In this document: positions 37,563-47,821 of the stretch, in pieces
Layout of the letters: every line of letters begins with the position of its first letter
Position numbering within the stretch: position 1 is the stretch's first letter
Origin: Vreelandella sp042466685
GTDB lineage: Bacteria; Pseudomonadota; Gammaproteobacteria; Pseudomonadales; Halomonadaceae
Assembly: GCF_042466685.1 (NCBI RefSeq)
Contig: NZ_CP170448.1
Coordinates: 2,914,001-2,978,000 of the forward strand
Direction of reading: 5' to 3'
DNA: 64,000 nucleotides
Made by a program: the position numbers and the translations under genes
The notes under the pieces: generated by a model
The model's database searches: none
Seen by the model: the letters and a program-made list of their open reading frames with translations, nothing else
Told to the model about the DNA's origin: nothing

Positions 37563-37821
37563 CTATAACCCGAAGGAGTCTGGATTTTCGCAATGATAAC
37601 GTTTCATTTTGCCGGATACGCTTGAGACGTATCACAATTTAAGAAGCACTTCTTGCGAAGTGTTCTTGTCAGCATGATATACATTGTTAAAGAGCGACTG
37701 CTATAAGCAGTGATAAGCGTTTTTTTTCGTATTAAAAAGAAAAAGTCACTTATCACTGCTCATCAACAGCATTCTGATCAGGTAATTCATTGTGGACGCT
37801 TACTAACTGTGACGCATCGTT
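37563..37821 (-). other. 16S-23S internal spacer without tRNA genes
   Basis: 259 bp. No tRNA can be folded from it. It has an antiterminator boxA (GCTCTTTAACAA on the minus strand, 37695-37684), a hairpin at 37641-37667 (AAGAAGCACTTC / GAAGTGTTCTT), an 11-bp inverted repeat GCAGTGATAAG...CTTATCACTGC at about 37708-37759, and one arm of the 16S processing stem (37775-37803). The 23S-adjacent part, 37563-37583, pairs with the sequence just beyond the 23S 3' end. Confidence 0.85.
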
Positions 37822-39354
<1,533 letters not shown>

Positions 39355-39626
39355 AAAATCATTGTGATCCTTACTTGCTTACTTACGGACTAGCCGACAG
39401 CAGCAAAAGCGAATCAAACTTGGCTCAAGGTTCAAACGAATTCACTGTGATACTCCGAAAAGTATCGTTGTGTTCGCCTGCCTTGATATTTGGTGATTTG
39501 TCACCAACATCAGCAAGCGCCCACATGAATTACCTGATCAAATTGTTAAAGAGCTGTTTCGCTGGAAGATTGCTGTGAAAGCAACCGGGCTGCCGTTGAA
39601 CTGGCTTGCCTCAGCGAGGAAGGCGT
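39355..39626 (-). other. rRNA leader with boxA and 16S processing stem
   Basis: The leader carries boxA GCTCTTTAACAA (minus strand 39554-39543) and the arm 39540-39513. That arm (TGATCAGGTAATTCAT...) is complementary over about 25 bases to the spacer arm at 37775-37803, with a few mismatches, forming the RNase III stem around 16S. A hairpin GGTGATTTGTCACC lies at about 39492-39505. Confidence 0.8.
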
Positions 39627-39654
39627 ATTCTACGCATTTCCTGGCGGTTGTCAA
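39627..39654 (-). promoter_or_regulatory. rRNA operon P1-type promoter
   Basis: On the minus strand a perfect TTGACA (39654-39649) and TAGAAT (39632-39627) are 16 bp apart, followed by a GC-rich discriminator ACGCC. Such spacing and discriminator are usual for growth-rate and ppGpp-controlled rRNA promoters. Start near 39619, giving a leader of about 265 nt. The 39655-39821 stretch shows nothing further that I can assign. Confidence 0.88.
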
Positions 39655-39821
39655 GGGCGTTGTTTTCGATGCAAACCTGACCACATCCAAAACCGCTAAC
39701 TCGTTGACTAACCAAGGCTTTTACACCTTATACACCGCTGGTAACGCTTGGCGTCCCCGGCAGCGGATGCGTACTTTAAGGCCTGACTATAAAGATAGCA
39801 AGCAAAAGAAGTCCTGCATAT

Positions 39822-39853
39822 AAAAAAAGCGGCAGAAGGTTGCCCTTCTGCCG
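39822..39853 (-). terminator. terminator between the acyl-CoA dehydrogenase gene and the rRNA operon
   Basis: On the minus strand CGGCAGAAGG-GCAA-CCTTCTGCCG is followed by C and seven T. It isolates rrn from upstream transcription. Confidence 0.93.
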
Positions 39854-39929
39854 TAAACCACCGATCAGAACGCCTGATCAGAGAGTGCTCGTTGGCGTAA
39901 GGTACCTCACGCCATCAGTAGCCGATGCT

Positions 39930-41735
39930 TCAAATTTCAAACCCCAACCCAAAATCCTCACTGGAAATCGCCATGAGACTGGATGCACCCGCTTGAATCA
40001 TCTGCGCATGCGCCTTGGTACGTGGCAATAGGCGCTGATAGTAGAAACGCGCGGTGTTCAACTTAGCAGCATAAAAGGCTTTATCGTCCCCCTCTAAAGA
40101 GACAGATGCCTGTTTGGCCGCGCGGGCAAATAGGTAGGCCAGCGTGACGTAACCGGAATACATCAGGTAATCAACGCTCGCCGCCCCCACTTCTTCGCGG
40201 TCTTGCATCGCCTTCATACCCACGCCCATGGTCAGTTCGCCCCACTCTGCATTCAACTTCGCCAGCGGTTCAACAAACTCTTTAAGGGCTGGATTGTCAG
40301 CTTCTGCTTTGCAGAACTTATGAATCTCTTTGGTGAATACTTTTAGCGATTCACCCTGGCTCATCAACACTTTGCGACCCAGCAAATCCAACGCTTGAAT
40401 ACCGGTCGTACCTTCATATAAGCGGGTAATGCGCGCATCGCGCACCAGTTGCTCCATACCCCACTCTTTAATGAAGCCATGACCGCCATAAATCTGGACG
40501 CCCTCATTGGTGCTTTCAAAACCGACTTCGGTTAAGAAGGCTTTAACAATAGGCGTTAACAAGCCAAGCAGCGTTTCGGCGTGATCACGCTCTTCACCCG
40601 GTTCGCCATGTTCAACCACATCAAGCATTTGCGCGGTGTAGAGCACCAACATACGCCCACCTTCAGCAAAGGCTTTCTGCGTCAGCAGCATACGGCGAAC
40701 ATCGGGGTGAACAATAATCGGATCGGCGGGCTTTTCAGGCGCCTGCTTGCCCGACAAGCCACGCATCTGCAAACGATCGCGAGCGTAGCTCAAGGAGTTC
40801 TGGAAGCTGGCCTCAATCAATCCAAGCCCTTGAATACCTACCCCAAGACGCGCAGCGTTCATCATGGTGAACATGCAGGCCAACCCTTTATTTGGCGGCC
40901 CTACCAAGTAGCCGGTTGCGCCATCGAAGTTCATCACACAGGTGGCATTACCATGAATACCCATCTTATGTTCGAGCGAACCACAGGAGACGCCGTTACG
41001 CTCACCTACATTACCTTGAGCGTCGGGCAAGAACTTAGGCACTACAAATAGCGAAATACCTTTGGAACCTTCCGGCGCGCCAGGCAGCTTGGCCAGCACC
41101 AAATGGACGATATTTTCAGCCAGATTATGCTCACCGGCAGATATGAAGATTTTAGTGCCGGTAATAGCGTAGGCGTCGCCTTCAGTGGGCACTGCCCGGG
41201 TCTTGATCAAACCCAGGTCGGTACCGCAGTGGGGTTCGGTCAGGCACATAGTGCCCGTCCAAACGCCTTCTACTAATTTTGTTAAGTAGGTCGCTTTCTG
41301 CTCATCAGTACCATGGTGACGCAGTGCATCGGCAGCACCGTGGGAAAGCCCTGGATACATACCCCATGCCAAGTTAGTGGCGCAGATCATTTCTGAAAGC
41401 AGCATCGCCAATGAAGGCGGTAGGCCCTGGCCACCATGGGCAGGGTCGGCGGCCAGGCTCGGCCAGCCGCCTTCTACGTACTGCTGGTAGGCCTCTTTAA
41501 AACCATTAGGCGCCTTGACCTCCCCCCCTTCCAGCAGACAGCCCTCTTCATCACCACTCTGGTTAATCGGCAGCAGCACGTCACGGGCAAAGCGTGCCCC
41601 CTCTTCTAGAATGGCACTGACCACATCTGGCGATGCATCGTCACCACTGGGTAGACGGGCGTAGTGAGCGGGGTAATCGAGCATTTCGTCCATGACGAAA
41701 CGCATATCGCGAATAGGGGCCTGATAGCTGGGCAT
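39930..41735 (-). CDS. acyl-CoA dehydrogenase, long FadE-like (C-terminal-extension) type
   Basis: 601 residues, the length of the acyl-CoA dehydrogenase group with an extra C-terminal domain (similar to DmdC). ATG at 41735 with GGAGAA upstream; GTG 41738 is an alternative. Core motifs: MCLTEPHCGTDLGLIKTRA, KIFISAGEHNLAENIVHLVLAK, YGGHGFIKEWGMEQLVRDARITRLYEGTTGIQ, with the catalytic Glu in YEGT. Residues about 470-601 form the extra domain. It introduces the 2,3-double bond into acyl-CoA. Has its own terminator. Confidence 0.93.
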   Translation of the reverse strand: MPSYQAPIRDMRFVMDEMLDYPAHYARLPSGDDASPDVVSAILEEGARFARDVLLPINQSGDEEGCLLEGGEVKAPNGFKEAYQQYVEGGWPSLAADPAHGGQGLPPSLAMLLSEMICATNLAWGMYPGLSHGAADALRHHGTDEQKATYLTKLVEGVWTGTMCLTEPHCGTDLGLIKTRAVPTEGDAYAITGTKIFISAGEHNLAENIVHLVLAKLPGAPEGSKGISLFVVPKFLPDAQGNVGERNGVSCGSLEHKMGIHGNATCVMNFDGATGYLVGPPNKGLACMFTMMNAARLGVGIQGLGLIEASFQNSLSYARDRLQMRGLSGKQAPEKPADPIIVHPDVRRMLLTQKAFAEGGRMLVLYTAQMLDVVEHGEPGEERDHAETLLGLLTPIVKAFLTEVGFESTNEGVQIYGGHGFIKEWGMEQLVRDARITRLYEGTTGIQALDLLGRKVLMSQGESLKVFTKEIHKFCKAEADNPALKEFVEPLAKLNAEWGELTMGVGMKAMQDREEVGAASVDYLMYSGYVTLAYLFARAAKQASVSLEGDDKAFYAAKLNTARFYYQRLLPRTKAHAQMIQAGASSLMAISSEDFGLGFEI

Positions 41736-41914
41736 CACACTTCTCCTGAAATAGGGGCCTGGAAGCCAATAAGATTATTTTGACTGAAGGCTTTCAAACA
41801 CATGTTTGAAAACTAGCGCGAGCGCCACATAGAGTCAAGCGAGCGTTTGAATTTAGCCTTAAAACACGCTAGAACTTTGGTCGCCTACGGCGTAACTCCT
41901 TAATACCAAAAATA

Positions 41915-41946
41915 AAAAAACTCGCCAGCCAAAAGCCGACGAGTTG
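41915..41946 (-). terminator. terminator after the SDR gene
   Basis: On the minus strand AACTCG...CGAGTT closes an imperfect stem with a TTTT loop, followed by seven T. It ends the ligase-SDR transcript. Confidence 0.8.
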
Positions 41947-41977
41947 CGCCGTTCCCCTTTCGCCCACTTGCCATTTA

Positions 41978-42745
41978 TTACTGCATGCGAATACCGCCAT
42001 CCAAGCGAATGACCTCACCGTTAAGCATTGGGTTAGTGATAATTTGCTCGGCCAATCGAGCGAACTCATCCGGCTTACCCAACCGCTTAGGAAAGGGTAC
42101 CGCCGCTGCCAGCGCCTGGGCCGCCTCATCGGGAATCTCGCTCATCATCGGCGTTTCAAATACACCTGGAGCGATGGCCATGACACGAATAGCATGCCGC
42201 GACAACTCCCGCGCCGCAGGCAAGCTCATACCCATAACGCCCGCTTTAGAGGCACTGTAAGCGCACTGCCCTACCTGCCCATCAAAAGCGGCGATAGAAG
42301 CGGTATTAATAATCACCCCCCGCTCACCACTCTCGCTAGGTGTATTTTTAGCCATTGCGGCAGCCGCGAGGCGCATAACGTTAAAGGTGCCGATCAGGTT
42401 GATATTGATCGTTTTTGCGTAGCTATCTAAGTCAGCGGGGTTGCCCTCACGATCCACTAGCTTGGCTACGCTAACGACTCCGGCACAGTGAACCACGCCC
42501 GAAAGCCCACGCCCCCCGCCCAGCGCTACCGCTGCTTCAACTGCCTGCTGCATTTGTTCGGCTGAAGTGATGTCTGCCAGGCACGCTTGAGCCTGCTCCC
42601 CCAACTGCTCAGCATGGGCTTTAACACTATCGTTTAGGTCGCATAAAACGACGCGAGCACCTGCGGCGACTAACCGCTCAGCGGTTGCTGCCCCTAGCCC
42701 CGAGGCGGCACCGGTAATTAAAAACGTACTCTCCTTAACCTGCAT
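41978..42745 (-). CDS. SDR-family 3-hydroxyacyl-CoA dehydrogenase-like protein
   Basis: 255 residues. NAD-binding TGAASGLG at 11-18, catalytic S150, Y163 and K167 (YSASK), and the C-terminal GEVIRLDGGIRM. The overall wording, especially the start STFLITGAASGLGAATA and the insert after VVHCAG, resembles HSD17B10-like 3-hydroxy-2-methylbutyryl/3-hydroxyacyl-CoA dehydrogenases. It lies 39 bp behind the acyl-CoA ligase, supporting a role in acyl-CoA breakdown. Reducing or oxidising direction is inferred. Confidence 0.9.
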   Translation of the reverse strand: MQVKESTFLITGAASGLGAATAERLVAAGARVVLCDLNDSVKAHAEQLGEQAQACLADITSAEQMQQAVEAAVALGGGRGLSGVVHCAGVVSVAKLVDREGNPADLDSYAKTININLIGTFNVMRLAAAAMAKNTPSESGERGVIINTASIAAFDGQVGQCAYSASKAGVMGMSLPAARELSRHAIRVMAIAPGVFETPMMSEIPDEAAQALAAAVPFPKRLGKPDEFARLAEQIITNPMLNGEVIRLDGGIRMQ

Positions 42746-42784
42746 AACCGTATTCCCTGTGGTTGTTGTAGATGGCTGTTATGT

Positions 42785-44455
42785 TTAGTCGGCTGCCTTG
42801 GCTTCTTCTACCGCCTGGGCACGCAGTTTGAAGCGCTGGATCTTACCGCTGGGGGTTTTAGGCAGTTCATCGACAAATTCAATAATGCGTGGAAAAGCGT
42901 GGGTTGATAGCCGCTCACGCACACGCTGCTTGATTTCATCAGCGAGCTCATCACTTGCCTCATAGCCTTCGCGCAGTACGATATACGACTTAATCACTTC
43001 GCCGCGAATCTCATCAGGCTGCCCGACCGCCGCTGACTCAGCGACCGCAGGGTGCGTCATCACGCTGTTTTCGACATCGGTTGGGCCCACGCGATAACCC
43101 GCCGTGGTAATAATGTCATCATCACGTCCAGCAAATTGAAAGGTGCCATCTTCATTGCGTATAACCACGTCGCCGGTCAGGTAATAGCCTTCCACAAATG
43201 GGTTCTTCTCTTGCCAGGTGTACCCCTGAAAGAAGTGCGCTGGGGAATTCTTGATATCGACTGCCAGGACACCCGGCTCCCCGGCGGGCAGCTCTTTATA
43301 CTCCGCATCCAATATCGCTAGACGATACCCGGGCATCGGCACGCCCATCGCCCCCACATGCTTAAGATGATCAAGGGCATGGTGGTTATTACAGGTCATC
43401 CCGGTTTCGGTCTGGCCGTAGTGATCCATGACCGGGCAGCCCAGCGACTTTTCTACCCAGGTCACCACTTCGGTGTTTAGAGGCTCACCTGCCGAGCTAG
43501 CTGCACGCAGCTCAAGCTTTTCATGGGCGTCGTCAAATAGCCCAGATGCCTTCATCAGTCGGTAAGCGGTCGGCGCTGCGGCAAAGTTAGTAATACGGTG
43601 GCGCTTCATAAACGCCAGTGCTCCTTCTGCGCTAAACCCTGCCTCGCAAAAATGCGTTGTCACGCCAAGCAGCAAAGGCCCGGCAATCGCATAGTAGAGA
43701 CCGTAGGCCCAGCCGGGGTCGGCCATATTCCAAAAGCGATCATCGTCTTGTAGGTCAATGGCCAGCTCCATATAGGTTGCAAAAGCCGTCATTCCCGCTA
43801 GTGGCACGGCAACGCCTTTCGGCTTGCCCACGGTGCCCGAGGTGAACATTTGCAGAAACGGCGCTTCAGGGGAAAGCCTTGGCGGCTTGCCGCTCATTGA
43901 CGTGTGCGTCAACGCCGCCTGCCAGTCGTGATCATTAGCATGTTCGCTGGTCGCCCCACCCACTGCTAGCACCGGCGGGCACTGACTAAGACCGTCAAAT
44001 TTATAGCGGTTTGCGTGATCCGTAACCACCAACTTGGTGTCTGCACGGCCCAGCCGATAGTCCACCGCATCAGGGCCAAAGGCGGTAAACAGCGGCTGAT
44101 AAACAGCACCAATACGCCAGGTGGCGAGTACTGCAATCAATAACTGCGGTGACCGCGGCAACATACAGGCAATGCGGTCACCTTGACTCAACCCTTGGGA
44201 CTGAAACCATCCCGCTAACGTGGCGCTCTGCTCATCCAGCTCGGCGTAGGTCAGGGTGTGCACTTTACCTTCGGTGTCTTCTTGAACCAGCGCCAGCACA
44301 TCGCCACGCCCGGCGCGCACATGACGCCCGCAGCAGGCCTCAAAGGCGTTGAGTTGTCCATCCTGATGGTCGTCCAGACGGGCAGTAACACTATCGACGG
44401 AGAAGGTATCGAGGTAGTGTTGATAATCAGGCAGTGATTGTGATGTCGCTGTCAT
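42785..44455 (-). CDS. AMP-dependent acyl-CoA synthetase
   Basis: 556 residues. P-loop FTSGTVGKPKGVAVP, MDHYGQTETGM, YYLTGDVVIRNEDGTFQFAGRDDDII and the catalytic Lys in KTPSGKIQRFKLR. The GAVYQPLFTAFGPDAVDYRL segment is like the medium-chain/propionyl-type acetyl-CoA synthetase relatives. Substrate unknown; neighbours argue for a short or branched fatty acid. AGAGAG is upstream of the ATG. First gene of the ligase-SDR unit; an inverted-repeat site lies about 100 bp upstream. Confidence 0.9.
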   Translation of the reverse strand: MTATSQSLPDYQHYLDTFSVDSVTARLDDHQDGQLNAFEACCGRHVRAGRGDVLALVQEDTEGKVHTLTYAELDEQSATLAGWFQSQGLSQGDRIACMLPRSPQLLIAVLATWRIGAVYQPLFTAFGPDAVDYRLGRADTKLVVTDHANRYKFDGLSQCPPVLAVGGATSEHANDHDWQAALTHTSMSGKPPRLSPEAPFLQMFTSGTVGKPKGVAVPLAGMTAFATYMELAIDLQDDDRFWNMADPGWAYGLYYAIAGPLLLGVTTHFCEAGFSAEGALAFMKRHRITNFAAAPTAYRLMKASGLFDDAHEKLELRAASSAGEPLNTEVVTWVEKSLGCPVMDHYGQTETGMTCNNHHALDHLKHVGAMGVPMPGYRLAILDAEYKELPAGEPGVLAVDIKNSPAHFFQGYTWQEKNPFVEGYYLTGDVVIRNEDGTFQFAGRDDDIITTAGYRVGPTDVENSVMTHPAVAESAAVGQPDEIRGEVIKSYIVLREGYEASDELADEIKQRVRERLSTHAFPRIIEFVDELPKTPSGKIQRFKLRAQAVEEAKAAD

Positions 44456-44558
44456 AATGGCTCTCTGATAGTAGTCAATAATTGTTGTTGGTAACTGCTG
44501 CTGGTGATGAGCTTTGGGTATTAAAAGCGGGAAAGTAGACCGTCGCTATAATTATCAG

Positions 44559-44574
44559 TTGACGTTAACGTAAC
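44559..44574. promoter_or_regulatory. candidate operator (LiuR-like palindrome) before the acyl-CoA ligase
   Basis: TTGACGTTAACGTAAC contains the perfect 10-bp palindrome ACGTTAACGT. It resembles sites of the MerR-type regulator LiuR of branched-chain amino acid degradation in gammaproteobacteria, as I recall them. It lies 104 bp before the ligase ATG. The rest of the 219-bp gap 44456-44674 shows nothing I can assign. Confidence 0.4.
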
Positions 44575-44674
44575 CCTAGAGATAATAGCAACGCTAAAAG
44601 TAAACGACGCAGAGAGCAAGCACAGATATAAGTTGTAGCGTTAGACGTTGGTCGAGGCTGCCAGCATCGAGGCG

Positions 44675-45253
44675 TCAGACAGCATTGGGCATTATCATGG
44701 CAACCAGCTCGTCAGCGAGCTCATCAGGCGATCGGGGGCCGCTGGGATCGTACCAACGCACCGTCCAGTTAAGCGCCCCCAGCACAAAGCGCGAGACAAG
44801 AAAGCGGTCACCATGAATCAACCCTGCTTCCAAGGCATCGTCAATAACGGCAACCCACAGCGCCTCATAAGCATCCCGCAAATGGCTCAAGTGGGCACTG
44901 GCCGCAGGGTCGAGCCGACGCCACTCAAATAGCGCCACAACATGGGCATTGCGGTCGGTAAACAGGGTTTCGAGATGGGCTCGCGCCATGGCGTGCAAAC
45001 GCACTTCAGGATCGGCGGCACACTGATCGAGTGCTTTACGCGCAATCATCAACGCATTTTGTGTGCCCTCTTCGATGACCGCAGCAAGGATCTCCTGCTT
45101 ATCTTTAAAATGGTGAAACAAGCTACCGGATTTGATGCCCATTTCCTGCGCCAGCATACGCACCGTCGTGCGGTCAAAGCCCTCTTGGACGAATAGCTGA
45201 GCAGCGAGGCGCGTCAGTTCCTTGCGGCGAGGGGATGCATTCATTACATTCAT
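44675..45253 (-). CDS. TetR/AcrR-family transcriptional regulator
   Basis: 192 residues from ATG 45253 (ATG 45244 is equally possible; no clear ribosome site for either). The N-terminal helix-turn-helix reads FVQEGFDRTTVRMLAQEMGIKSGSLFHHFKDKQEILAAV, residues about 18-60. The C-terminal ligand domain is unclassified. It is divergent from a thiolase gene 118 bp away and next to a ligase gene, so it may repress one or both in response to an acyl-CoA. Confidence 0.9.
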   Translation of the reverse strand: MNVMNASPRRKELTRLAAQLFVQEGFDRTTVRMLAQEMGIKSGSLFHHFKDKQEILAAVIEEGTQNALMIARKALDQCAADPEVRLHAMARAHLETLFTDRNAHVVALFEWRRLDPAASAHLSHLRDAYEALWVAVIDDALEAGLIHGDRFLVSRFVLGALNWTVRWYDPSGPRSPDELADELVAMIMPNAV

Positions 45254-45370
45254 GTCATTTACACTAGCGCTTGCTTGGTTACTTTGGAGAGAACCACAGC
45301 ACCGCCTACGGGTCAACGTATCAACTACCACTTGGCATGATAATCACAATAATCCTGAAGGAGATTGACC

Positions 45371-46558
45371 ATGAGCAACCCCACCGATGTTGTATTTCTC
45401 GCCGCCAAACGCACACCAATGGGCGGCATGATGGGCAGCCTTGCCAGTATGACGGCGCCCGAACTTGGCGCTGTTGCCATCAAAGCAGCAATTGAGGAAG
45501 CAGGCGTTGACCCCGCCGCCATCAGCGAAGGCATTATGGGCTGTGTACTGCCTGCAGGCGTCAAGCAAGGCCCTGCCCGTCAGGCCATGCGCCAGGCGGG
45601 CATTCCTGATGCCAATGGCGCCACTACAATCAACAAACTGTGCGGCTCGGGCATGAAAGCCACGATGCTTGCCCACGACTTAATCAAAGCGGGCAGTGGC
45701 GATATTTTGCTGGCGGGTGGCATGGAGTCCATGTCCAACGCCCCTCATGTGCTTACCAAGGCACGCGGCGGCTACCGTTTAGGCCACGGTGAGCTGAAAG
45801 ACCATATGTTCTTGGATGGACTGGAAGATGCCGAAACGGGCAAACTAATGGGCGTGTTCGCTCAAGATGTCGCCTCGGATCGCGGCTACACACGCGAGCG
45901 CCTGGATGATTTTGCGATTGCCTCCCTTGAGCGCGCCATGGCGGCCACCAACGCGGGCCACTTGGCCGCCGAGATGGCTCCCGTGATGGTCAGCTCTCGC
46001 CAGGGTGAAACGCTTGTCGAACACGATGAGCAGCCTTTCCAAGCGAAGCTCGATAAAATTCGCCAGCTACGCCCTGCTTTTGCTAAAGACGGAACGATTA
46101 CCGCCGCCAACGCCAGCTCAATTTCCGACGGCGCTTCGGCACTTATCCTGGCGAGTCAGCAAGCAGCGGATCAGCACGGTATTAAGCCGTTGGCTCGTAT
46201 GCTGGGTCACACGACTCACTCGCAACACCCTAGCGAGTTCACCATTGCTCCGGTGGGTGCGATTGAAAAGCTGATGAAAAAGCTCGATTGGGGCGTCAAT
46301 GACGTTGATCTGTTTGAAATCAACGAAGCCTTTGCGGTGGTCACACTAATGGCCATGGATGATTTAGGCCTGCCCCACGAGAAGGTGAATGTGTTTGGCG
46401 GCGCCTGTGCCCAAGGCCACCCCATTGGTTCTACCGGCTCGCGCATTATCGCCACGCTCATTCATGCCCTGCGTACTAAAGGGGGCAAACGTGGTATTGC
46501 CAGCTTATGCATTGGCGGTGGTGAAGCGACAGCAGTGGCCGTAGAGTTAATCGACTAA
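45371..46558 (+). CDS. acetyl-CoA C-acyltransferase (thiolase)
   Basis: 395 residues from ATG 45371 with AAGGAGA upstream; a TTG at 45365 is rejected. C91 in INKLCGSGM, NEAFAVVTLMAM, GGACAQGHPIGSTGSR (catalytic His) and LCIGGGEAT (second Cys). The GGACAQGHP variant, with Cys-Ala-Gln, is of the acetoacetyl-CoA thiolase type. Thiolytic cleavage or condensation of acyl-CoA; in this cluster cleavage is more likely. Divergent to the TetR gene. Confidence 0.92.
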   Translation: MSNPTDVVFLAAKRTPMGGMMGSLASMTAPELGAVAIKAAIEEAGVDPAAISEGIMGCVLPAGVKQGPARQAMRQAGIPDANGATTINKLCGSGMKATMLAHDLIKAGSGDILLAGGMESMSNAPHVLTKARGGYRLGHGELKDHMFLDGLEDAETGKLMGVFAQDVASDRGYTRERLDDFAIASLERAMAATNAGHLAAEMAPVMVSSRQGETLVEHDEQPFQAKLDKIRQLRPAFAKDGTITAANASSISDGASALILASQQAADQHGIKPLARMLGHTTHSQHPSEFTIAPVGAIEKLMKKLDWGVNDVDLFEINEAFAVVTLMAMDDLGLPHEKVNVFGGACAQGHPIGSTGSRIIATLIHALRTKGGKRGIASLCIGGGEATAVAVELID

Positions 46559-46605
46559 TCGCGATCTGTAAACATAGGCTCTCTTTGGCATTCGCCCTGG
46601 CAGTA

Positions 46606-47745
46606 TCACCGAGCCAGGGCACTGAACCACACTGCGGCAAACAGCCAGCCAAGCACCAGCATGGGGATCGACCAACGATGAAACTCCATCAACATGCCGG
46701 GTTGGCGAGCCAATCGTAACGCGATTAAATTAGCCATTGAGCCAATCACTAAACCAAAACCACCCACGCTGACACCCCAAGCGAGGGGCTCCCAATCACT
46801 CTGCTGGGCTAGCAGCAGCGTCGCGGGCACGTTGGATAACAGCTGTGAAAGCAACACACCAACACTGGTATCGCCACCTGGCCACTGCTGCATTGTGTCA
46901 ATCGCCTCCTGAACGAGACCCAGCTCACCGATCATACTTAAATTGACAAACATGAGGACAAACACAACCAGCAACAGCCAATCAATGCTGAGCACCGCTC
47001 GTCGGGCAACGACCAACACGACCAGCAGAACGCCTGCCATTGCCTGGGCCGCCCAGCCCATTTCAACGGCAAACAAAAACAGTGGGTAGCCTATTAGCGC
47101 TGCCCATAATGGCTTCTGCAAACGCTCATTGGGTATGTTCACCACTGCTTCCAAACGTATAAACGCTTTAGGAAACGCCAAGGGGACGAGTAGCAGCAGC
47201 AGAACCATCAAGCCCACGCCTAGCGGCAGCATGGCTAACAGAAACTCACCAAAATTAGCTCCTGAACGCTGCCATAAATAGAGATTTTGTGGATTACCTA
47301 TCGGGCTCAGCGACGACCCCGCATTGACCGCCAGCGCCTCGAACACAATCAAACGCCCTATCGGCAATGTCGCCATTCCGGCCAGACTAAGCGTCAGCGG
47401 CACCACGATAAAAAGCGCCACATCGTTGGTGACTACCGCTGAGAGTAGCGCCGAGAACATGACCAACCCCACCGCTAGGCGACGCTCGCCAGGCAGGTGG
47501 GCTAATAACCGATGCCCCCAGAAGGCTAGATAGCCGCTTAGCTCTAACGCCCTGCTAAGCACCATCAGCCCCGTCAACACGGCAAGTGTTGTCCAGTGAA
47601 CCCGGTCAGCCATATCCCAAAGCGACTGAGGCTTCAGCCAACATAAAACGACCCACACACCACTCATGAGGAGCAGCATAGGGTCGTTTAGTAAACGCTG
47701 AAAAAATAAACTGACAGGAGCCAGTGCACTCTTTGTTACCAACAC
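46606..47745 (-). CDS. ion-transporter-superfamily permease (ArsB/NhaD/CitM-like)
   Basis: 379 residues, ten or eleven hydrophobic segments, with the superfamily pattern ALLSAVVTNDVALFIVVPLT and NAGSSLSPIGNPQNLYLW (re-entrant motifs) in the first half and LLSQLLSNVPATLLL in the second. ArsB, NhaD and citrate carriers share this layout, so the substrate is open. Start GTG 47745 is uncertain, with no clear ribosome site. It lies 76 bp behind the chemoreceptor and three genes inside the arsC side of the arsenic locus, so an arsenite role is conceivable. A hairpin candidate (CTACAA...TTGTAG, 47747-47786) is in the gap. Confidence 0.82.
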   Translation of the reverse strand: MLVTKSALAPVSLFFQRLLNDPMLLLMSGVWVVLCWLKPQSLWDMADRVHWTTLAVLTGLMVLSRALELSGYLAFWGHRLLAHLPGERRLAVGLVMFSALLSAVVTNDVALFIVVPLTLSLAGMATLPIGRLIVFEALAVNAGSSLSPIGNPQNLYLWQRSGANFGEFLLAMLPLGVGLMVLLLLLVPLAFPKAFIRLEAVVNIPNERLQKPLWAALIGYPLFLFAVEMGWAAQAMAGVLLVVLVVARRAVLSIDWLLLVVFVLMFVNLSMIGELGLVQEAIDTMQQWPGGDTSVGVLLSQLLSNVPATLLLAQQSDWEPLAWGVSVGGFGLVIGSMANLIALRLARQPGMLMEFHRWSIPMLVLGWLFAAVWFSALAR

Positions 47746-47821
47746 GCTACAAGATGCTCAGAGAAAATCGCATGATAGCGTTGTAGACCAATGAGTAAAG
47801 TTAAATTTCTTAATCCAGAAA

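Noticed and set aside
37563..37821. tRNA-Ile or tRNA-Ala in the 16S-23S spacer
   Set aside because: No cloverleaf, T-loop GTTCRA box or CCA end could be found on the minus strand.
45254..45370. TetR operator between the TetR and thiolase genes
   Set aside because: AGCGCT is the only symmetric core and does not extend to a convincing inverted repeat.
46594..46620. Terminator between the thiolase and the permease gene
   Set aside because: GCCCTGGC/GCCAGGGC pair across an 11-nt loop but there is no T-run, and part lies inside the permease coding end.
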